A DNA stretch of 44,500 nt, from NCBI GenBank assembly GCA_934256595.1, contig CAKQOW010000014.1, positions 1 to 44,500 on the forward strand. The letters are read 5' to 3'. Position numbers and translations under genes: made by a program. This stretch comes from an uncultured Clostridia bacterium (GTDB lineage: Bacteria; Bacillota; Clostridia; Peptostreptococcales; Anaerovoracaceae). How positions within the stretch are numbered: position 1 is the first letter of the stretch; the number at the start of each line of letters is the position of its first letter. Under the pieces are notes generated by a model, which worked only from the letters and a program-made list of their open reading frames with translations, searched no databases and was not told the origin of the DNA. Below are positions 39,678-44,500 of the stretch, piece after piece.

Positions 39678-40949
39678 ATGTTAGACATTAAAAGACTAAG
39701 AGAAGATTTTGACAATGTAAAAGCCGCAGTGGAGAGAAGAGGCAAGGGCGACTTCGGCATTGACAATGTTATGGTTCTCGACGAAAAAAGAAGAAGCATA
39801 CTTGCAGAAGTTGAGCAGATGAAAAATCTGCAGAAAATTGAATCAAAAAAAATACCTCAGATGAAAAAGAATGGTGAGGATACTACCGCTCTTATGGAGG
39901 AAATGAAAGAGCTTTCAGATAAAATCAAGGTTCTGGACGATCAGGTATCAGAAGTTGAGGCCAAGCTCAAAGACACTCTTCTTAATGTGCCTAACACACC
40001 TCACCCTACAGTACCCGACGGCAAGGACGATCAGGACAACGTTGAACTGAGAAAATGGGGAGAGCCTACAGCCTTTGATTTTGAACCTAAGGCTCACTGG
40101 GATATAGGCGAGGACCTTGACATTCTTGACTTTGAAAGAGCTGCAAAGCTTTCAGGAACAAGATTTACAGTATACAAGGGGCTTGGCGCAAGACTTGAAA
40201 GATCAGTTATAAACTTTATGCTCAACCTGCATACAGAGGAACACGGATTTACAGAAATTCTTCCTCCGTTCATGGTTGGCAGAGCTGCCATGACAGGCAC
40301 AGGACAGCTTCCTAAATTTGAAGACGATATGTTCCATGTACCTGCAAAGGATCACTTCCTTATTCCTACGGCAGAGGTTCCTGTAACCAACTTAAGAGCA
40401 GGCGAGATTTTAGACGGCGCTGACCTTCCTATATACTATACTGCATATACTCCTTGCTTCAGAAAAGAAGCAGGTTCGGCAGGCAGAGACACAAGAGGTC
40501 TGATAAGACAGCACCAGTTCAACAAGGTTGAGCTTGTTAAATTCGCAAACCCTGACAATTCCTATGATGAGCTCGAAAGCCTGACTCATGCGGCAGAAGA
40601 AGTGCTTCAGATACTCAATATTCCGTACAGAGTTGTTAAGCTTTCGGCAGGAGATTTAGGCTTCAGTTCAGCTATGACATATGATATCGAAGTATGGATG
40701 CCAAGCTACGGCAGATATGTTGAAATCTCATCCTGCTCAAACTTTGAGGACTATCAGGCAAGAAGAGCGAACATCAGATTCAGAAGAGAGCCTAAAGGCA
40801 AGGCTGAATTTGTGCATACTCTCAACGGTTCAGGTCTTGCAGTAGGAAGAACTGTTGCGGCTATTCTTGAAAACTATCAGCAGGCGGACGGAAGTGTTAA
40901 AGTTCCGGAAGCGCTGGTTAAATACATGGGAACGGATGTAATTAAATAG
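39678..40949 (+). CDS. serS: Seryl-tRNA synthetase
   Basis: The 423-residue class II enzyme has an N-terminal coiled-coil arm (about 25-105) that contacts the long variable arm of tRNA-Ser. The catalytic domain follows, with motif 1 around MVGRAAMTGTGQLPKF, motif 2 in FRKEAGSAGRDTRGLIRQHQFNKVELVKF and motif 3 in LNGSGLAVGRTVAAILENYQ. It starts 14 bases after the glutamine synthetase-family gene, so no T-box leader is possible and the two are probably co-transcribed. Length and motifs are normal. Confidence 0.97.
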   Translation: MLDIKRLREDFDNVKAAVERRGKGDFGIDNVMVLDEKRRSILAEVEQMKNLQKIESKKIPQMKKNGEDTTALMEEMKELSDKIKVLDDQVSEVEAKLKDTLLNVPNTPHPTVPDGKDDQDNVELRKWGEPTAFDFEPKAHWDIGEDLDILDFERAAKLSGTRFTVYKGLGARLERSVINFMLNLHTEEHGFTEILPPFMVGRAAMTGTGQLPKFEDDMFHVPAKDHFLIPTAEVPVTNLRAGEILDGADLPIYYTAYTPCFRKEAGSAGRDTRGLIRQHQFNKVELVKFANPDNSYDELESLTHAAEEVLQILNIPYRVVKLSAGDLGFSSAMTYDIEVWMPSYGRYVEISSCSNFEDYQARRANIRFRREPKGKAEFVHTLNGSGLAVGRTVAAILENYQQADGSVKVPEALVKYMGTDVIK

Positions 40950-40968
40950 TATGAAATAAAGGAAATAT

Positions 40969-41002
40969 AAAGGCTTCTTGCAATATTGCAGGGAGCTTTT
41001 TT
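40969..41002 (+). terminator. Terminator after serS
   Basis: GCTTC/GGAGC and TGCA/TGCA stems (40973-40996) are separated by one mismatch and followed by six Ts (40997-41002). Confidence 0.8.
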
Positions 41003-41076
41003 ATAGCCATTTTTAGATGAGATTGTATACAAAAACCTAAAAAATATGTAAAAAATACATTTTATAGAAAATATGG

Positions 41077-41105
41077 TTGACTAATGCAAATGAGCCTCGT
41101 ATAAT
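41077..41105 (+). promoter_or_regulatory. Promoter of the PD-(D/E)XK transposase-family gene
   Basis: TTGACT (41077-41082), 17 bases, TATAAT (41100-41105). The leader has a perfect palindrome ATATACG-A-CGTATAT (41136-41150) just before the ribosome site AAGGAGG. Confidence 0.85.
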
Positions 41106-41177
41106 TATATGCAATAAGACAACTCAGAACTTGTAATATACGACGTATATGATATATAATTAAGGAGGCAACAGTAG

Positions 41178-42017
41178 ATGAAGCATACAAACCCACCTAA
41201 AAAACTGCAGGATTTAAACCTTATGGACCGCTTTCTGTTCAGCGAAGTAATTGAGAGCGCAGAAGCATATAAATTAATTCTTGAAATTATCCTTGAAAGA
41301 GAAATCAGCTTTAAAGGGCAGCCCGTTGCAGAGAATGAGAAGCGAAAGGAGCTTCTGGGCAAAATAGCAAGGCTTGATGTATGCGCCATAGGTGATGATG
41401 ACAGAGTTTACAACGCCGAAGTGCAGAAAGAAAACGAAAACAACATGCATAAAAGAATGCGTTATTACGGCGCGTTAATGACAAGCAAGCTGCTGCCTGA
41501 GGGAACAATAGACTATAACAGGTTAAGCGACCTGTGTATGATAGTAATAGCAGGCTTTGACATGGGCGGAGAGGGAAAATACCGATATACAGTTCGCAGA
41601 ATGTATGAGGGATATCCTGACAAAGAGGTATATGACGGAGAGGTAATTCTCTATCTTAACACCAAAGGCAAAGATACTGCAGGAGTAAGCAATGAGCTTA
41701 TAGCGATGCTTGAATACTTTGAGGAAACAACTGATGATAAGGCATTATCGTCAGGATATGAGAGGATAATCAGGCTTAATGAGATAGTATCATACATTAA
41801 GGCAAATGATGAGATTGGAGTGAAGTATATGAACGCATATGAGGAAAGAATGCGCGATATGCAGGAAGCCAGAGAGCAGGGCGAGGCACAGGGCGAAGCT
41901 TCCGGCAGAGCCGCAGAAAAGCTGGAAATGGCGAAGGCATTAAAGGCTAAGGGTGTCGGTATTGATATCATTGCTGAAACCTCAGGACTATCAGCAGAGG
42001 AGATAGAAAAGCTGTGA
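41178..42017 (+). CDS. PD-(D/E)XK nuclease family transposase-like protein (PDDEXK_2)
   Basis: The 279-residue protein matches the PDDEXK_2 family: DRFLFSEVIESAEAYKLILEIIL, the nuclease core GKIARLDVCAIGDDDRVYNAEVQKENENNMHKRMRYYGALMTSKLL (Asp in RLDV, ExQ in AEVQ) and GEGKYRYTVRRMYEG. A helical region leads to a tail with GEASGRAAEKLEMAKALKAKG and IAETSGLSAEEIEKL. That tail matches the tail of the Rpn-type gene at 24158, although their cores belong to different subfamilies. Family members are annotated as transposases, but no terminal repeats are seen at this gene. It is monocistronic with a strong promoter. Confidence 0.88.
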   Translation: MKHTNPPKKLQDLNLMDRFLFSEVIESAEAYKLILEIILEREISFKGQPVAENEKRKELLGKIARLDVCAIGDDDRVYNAEVQKENENNMHKRMRYYGALMTSKLLPEGTIDYNRLSDLCMIVIAGFDMGGEGKYRYTVRRMYEGYPDKEVYDGEVILYLNTKGKDTAGVSNELIAMLEYFEETTDDKALSSGYERIIRLNEIVSYIKANDEIGVKYMNAYEERMRDMQEAREQGEAQGEASGRAAEKLEMAKALKAKGVGIDIIAETSGLSAEEIEKL

Positions 42018-42090
42018 GTTTTAATTAAGTCTTCCGACGATGCTGCCTGATTAGTTTACAAGATTAGATAAAACGAATATAGGGATGTTT

Positions 42091-42129
42091 AGCTCCAGAT
42101 GATAAAGTAATGTCATAGGGAGCTTTTTA
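42091..42129 (+). terminator. Terminator after the PDDEXK gene
   Basis: AGCTCC (42091-42096) pairs with GGAGCT (42119-42124) with a small ATGA/TCAT stem inside the loop, then a T run. Confidence 0.65.
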
Positions 42130-42180
42130 TTTAGCTTATGCCTGTATTTGCAGAGAAAAGACAGGTATATCAATAATATC

Positions 42181-42210
42181 TTGACAAGAGGCAATCAAAA
42201 ATAGCATACT
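42181..42210 (+). promoter_or_regulatory. Candidate promoter of the sigma-like operon
   Basis: TTGACA (42181-42186), 18 bases, CATACT (42205-42210). The -35 is perfect and the -10 weak. Confidence 0.45.
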
Positions 42211-42242
42211 TATGACAACAATAACTGACAGGGGAGAGGGTA

Positions 42243-43790
42243 ATGAATAAGATCAGTTTATATAATTTAATTGTTAGAGCAAAGCAAAAAGACAGAGAAG
42301 CAATCATTAAACTGTATAGAGTTTCCTGTGATAAAGTATATTTTTACTGCTTCAAAATTCTTGGGGAGCCGGCAAATGCAGCCGCTGCAGTATACGAGAT
42401 ATTCTTCAGACTGTTTAAGGATATTGATAAAATAGATAGCGCGGAAGATTACAATATGGAACTGAACTCTATTATGGTGCAGATTTGCAAAGCAGGTCCT
42501 GACAAGACTTTTGACTTATCCATTGAAGAAGATATCTTTGCAGCGGAAGCAGGCTATGAGCCAAAGAACTCAGATATTGAGCAGCTGATTGAAAAAATTG
42601 ACAGCCTGCCTGAAAGACAGAAAAGAATTGCTATCCTGTTTCATTATGAAAAACTTACTCCGGAGCAGATTTCGGAAATCGAGGGTATTTCAGAAGATGC
42701 AGTACAGGACGAGCTGAATAAACTGGCAGAGGCTATATGTGCCGGTCAAAACAGGACGATAACAACCGCATTGGAAAACAGTGCGGCAATATCATATATA
42801 CCGGAAATTGCAAACAAATGGATAATAGAGAAGCTGACAGATGCGGCGGGTTCAGGTGGGAAAAATATATACAGCAGGCTCAAAAAACCGGTATTTCTTA
42901 AAGTCAGAGTATGGCATCTTATTGCAGCTGTACTTATATTAGTTGTAATTTTACTGTGTGTATGCCTGGGACATAAGGCACAGACTGTCCCTACAGAGGC
43001 AGGTGACTGTTATATGACAATTTCAATGGCAGATTTCCCGGAAGAAATCAGAGAGCAGGCAGCTTTCTACAGCACAGGCTTTTATGATAATGCAGACTTT
43101 GAGGTAACACCGGAAATGGCATATATCCGGACAGCCGGAGGCTATAGATATTATGAAGATAACTGGCTGGATCCCATAGAAGAAAACATAGAAATATGCT
43201 GGTATGGTAACAATACAAATGTTTTATGCCTGTTTAACAAGGATAAAGACCCGATAGCATATCTTTACGGGTTTGCAGAAGATGATACCGATCCTGAAAC
43301 TTATCCAAAGGAGCTGGAGGTTCATACGGGCTTTAAAATTGACGGAAAAGCTGTAATGGATAAGGCTGTTTCCGATGCTGAGAATATGATGAAGAATATA
43401 TATACCCTTGACGAAGATGATATATGTATCAGATACAGTGAAGCTAACGAGGCCTATGTTTTTGATATAAATTATGACAGCGTGCCGTTTACAAAAGATG
43501 AAGTAACCAGAGATAAAATCCTGTATACCGATTTGCCGTTATCTGAAGCTAAAGAGTCCTTTGCATTTGTTTTATCGCAGTACTGGCTTGGTGAAGGAAG
43601 GCTGATGGGAGAAGAACCCTACAATAAAAAAGACCGGGGGCTTAATAAGCTTGGATACGGTCAGTATTACGTTCTTAACAGAGAAAACTTTTATGATAAA
43701 ATTCTTGTTGCGGTATATAGTGGAGAGAAACTGATAGCTGCAGGATGTCTTGATGCCGAAAAAATGGATATTCCTGATTATGAAAATTAA
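42243..43790 (+). CDS. Membrane protein with an N-terminal degenerate sigma-factor domain and an outside domain
   Basis: The 515-residue protein aligns at its N-terminus with the ECF sigma factor encoded next. Region 2-like residues 5-82 include KVYFYCFKILGEPANAAAAVYEIFFRLF, where the neighbour has RVYFYAYRMLQNEEDAIDIVQEVFITVF. Region 4-like residues 115-166 include DSLPERQKRIAILFHYEKLTPEQISEIEGISEDAV. The conserved DAxDIVQE residues and the basic recognition helix are lost (DAVQDELNKLAEAI against SAIKNRLSYARKKI). A membrane helix at 224-243 leads to an outside domain of about 270 residues. It probably cannot direct transcription and may act as an anti-sigma or sensor. This is inference. GGGGAGAGGG precedes ATG 42243. 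Confidence 0.8.
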   Translation: MNKISLYNLIVRAKQKDREAIIKLYRVSCDKVYFYCFKILGEPANAAAAVYEIFFRLFKDIDKIDSAEDYNMELNSIMVQICKAGPDKTFDLSIEEDIFAAEAGYEPKNSDIEQLIEKIDSLPERQKRIAILFHYEKLTPEQISEIEGISEDAVQDELNKLAEAICAGQNRTITTALENSAAISYIPEIANKWIIEKLTDAAGSGGKNIYSRLKKPVFLKVRVWHLIAAVLILVVILLCVCLGHKAQTVPTEAGDCYMTISMADFPEEIREQAAFYSTGFYDNADFEVTPEMAYIRTAGGYRYYEDNWLDPIEENIEICWYGNNTNVLCLFNKDKDPIAYLYGFAEDDTDPETYPKELEVHTGFKIDGKAVMDKAVSDAENMMKNIYTLDEDDICIRYSEANEAYVFDINYDSVPFTKDEVTRDKILYTDLPLSEAKESFAFVLSQYWLGEGRLMGEEPYNKKDRGLNKLGYGQYYVLNRENFYDKILVAVYSGEKLIAAGCLDAEKMDIPDYEN

Positions 43791-43805
43791 AGGCTGTGTG
43801 GATAT

Positions 43806-44405
43806 ATGAATAATACAGATATTAAAGAAATAGTTCGGAGAGCGGCAAAGGGTGAGCAGTCTGCGTTTGCAGAGCTTTATGCCATTTCATACAACAGAGT
43901 ATATTTTTATGCCTACAGGATGCTGCAGAATGAAGAAGACGCTATAGATATAGTGCAGGAAGTCTTTATAACCGTATTTACCAGTATCGGAGAGCTTAAA
44001 AAACCCGAAAGCTATATGTGCTGGCTCAGCAGAATAACTGTGAATTTGTGCAGAGACTTTCATAAAAAAAGAACAAGGCTGGTTATAGATAATGAAAACA
44101 GTGACCTTATAGAGCGAATTGCAGATGAGGAATGTTCCGTAGAAAACACGATAATAGAAGAGAACGTCAAAGAATACATTATTAAGGTTATTGACACTCT
44201 GCCCGGGGAACAAAAACGCACAGTCCTGCTGTACTATTATGAACAGCTTACAGTTTCACAGATAGCGGAGATTGAAGAGGTTTCTGTTTCAGCCATAAAA
44301 AACAGACTGTCATATGCAAGAAAAAAAATAAAAAAAGCAATAGCCTTTGAAGAAAATGAACTGCACCCCGTCAAGTGGACAATCGAAATAATAAAAAATT
44401 GGTAA
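43806..44405 (+). CDS. ECF-type RNA polymerase sigma factor
   Basis: The 199-residue protein has intact ECF regions. Region 2 (about 15-80) carries AFAELYAISYNRVYFYAYRMLQNEEDAIDIVQEVFITVFTSIGEL and SYMCWLSRITVNLCRDFHKKR. Region 4 (about 128-180) carries VIDTLPGEQKRTVLLYYYEQLTVSQIAEIEEVSVSAIKNRLSYARKKIKKAI. It lies 15 bases after the sigma-like membrane gene, so the two are co-transcribed. No other anti-sigma gene follows in this unit; a terminator comes six bases after the stop. The membrane protein upstream is therefore the natural candidate for its control. Confidence 0.95.
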   Translation: MNNTDIKEIVRRAAKGEQSAFAELYAISYNRVYFYAYRMLQNEEDAIDIVQEVFITVFTSIGELKKPESYMCWLSRITVNLCRDFHKKRTRLVIDNENSDLIERIADEECSVENTIIEENVKEYIIKVIDTLPGEQKRTVLLYYYEQLTVSQIAEIEEVSVSAIKNRLSYARKKIKKAIAFEENELHPVKWTIEIIKNW

Positions 44406-44410
44406 CTTGT

Positions 44411-44445
44411 GGTATCCGGAACTGGTATGGTTTCGGATACCTTTA
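44411..44445 (+). terminator. Terminator after the ECF sigma gene
   Basis: GGTATCCG (44411-44418) pairs with CGGATACC (44434-44441), followed by TTTAT. The T-rich end overlaps the stop of the minus-strand fragment. Confidence 0.65.
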
Positions 44446-44499
44446 TGCTGCTGAAAGATACTGCTCATATTTTTCAACAGGTGTCACAACACCAAGCTG
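44443..44499 (-). CDS. C-terminal end of a probable transposase or integrase (partial)
   Basis: On the minus strand the frame is open from the window edge to TAA at 44443-44445 and gives 18 residues, QLGVVTPVEKYEQYLSAA. The LGxxTPxExyxxYL pattern is common at the C-terminus of integrase-core (rve) transposases such as IS3-like elements. The fragment is too short to be certain. If right, an insertion sequence borders the sigma locus beyond 44.5 kb. Confidence 0.4.
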   Translation of the reverse strand, partial: QLGVVTPVEKYEQYLSAA

Positions 44500-44500
44500 T

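Overview
The window looks like the chromosome of an anaerobic, low- to mid-GC member of the Clostridia (Bacillota). This rests on gene content: a clostridial 3-hydroxybutyryl-CoA dehydrogenase, a YtrA-type GntR/ABC locus, UPF0182, DUF1846 and DUF1934 proteins, a TTG start and strong AGGAGG ribosome sites. AGA and ATA codons are frequent in ordinary genes but ATA is scarce in hbd, as expected for a strongly expressed gene. The family cannot be fixed from sequence alone. I saw no rRNA, tRNA or CRISPR array.

Layout. 0-9 kb, mostly plus strand: the end of a lysine-rich surface-type protein; a stand-alone LytTR regulator; an amidohydrolase with a small membrane protein and an SSS-family symporter; an M28 peptidase lipoprotein; and an operon of TetR regulator, RsgA GTPase and methyltransferase. 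9-12 kb, minus strand: a Fic protein with a 59-residue membrane peptide, and gapA with a coiled-coil protein. 12-14 kb: a truncated RhuM remnant joined to a DUF4143 ATPase through three 23-bp tandem repeats. 14-19.5 kb: an HtrA protease facing an hslO cluster (Hsp33, DUF1934, a 30-residue peptide, DUF1846, AEC transporter). 19.5-22.5 kb is a regulatory island: two tandem XRE regulators divergent from a third XRE regulator, a sigma factor, its probable anti-sigma partner and a small secreted protein. 22.8-25 kb: hbd, then a 0.5-kb gene-free stretch with two copies of a structured element, then an Rpn-type nuclease. 25-32 kb, minus strand: two adjacent ABC operons under a YtrA-like GntR regulator. 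32-41 kb, plus strand: a CPBP protease, a zinc-ribbon membrane protein, UPF0182, a large glutamine synthetase-family protein and serS. 41-44.5 kb: a second PD-(D/E)XK protein, a membrane-anchored sigma-like protein next to a real ECF sigma factor, and the end of a probable transposase.

The most interesting points are these. (1) Two copies of a 51-nt motif at 23.7-23.9 kb have identical geometry, and most differences in their stems are compensatory, so this is a candidate structured RNA. (2) A sigma-region-2/4-like domain that has lost its DNA-binding residues is fused to a membrane segment and an outside domain, beside an intact ECF sigma paralog; this suggests a sigma-derived anti-sigma or sensor. 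(3) A YtrA-type operator (AGTGTA-N13-TACACT) and a homologous half-operator sit on the promoters of the two ABC operons. (4) A 55-bp promoter block is shared, 12 kb apart, by the tandem XRE genes and the CPBP protease gene.

Coordinates of starts were chosen from ribosome-binding-site spacing. Functions are inferred from recognisable motifs, with no database search.
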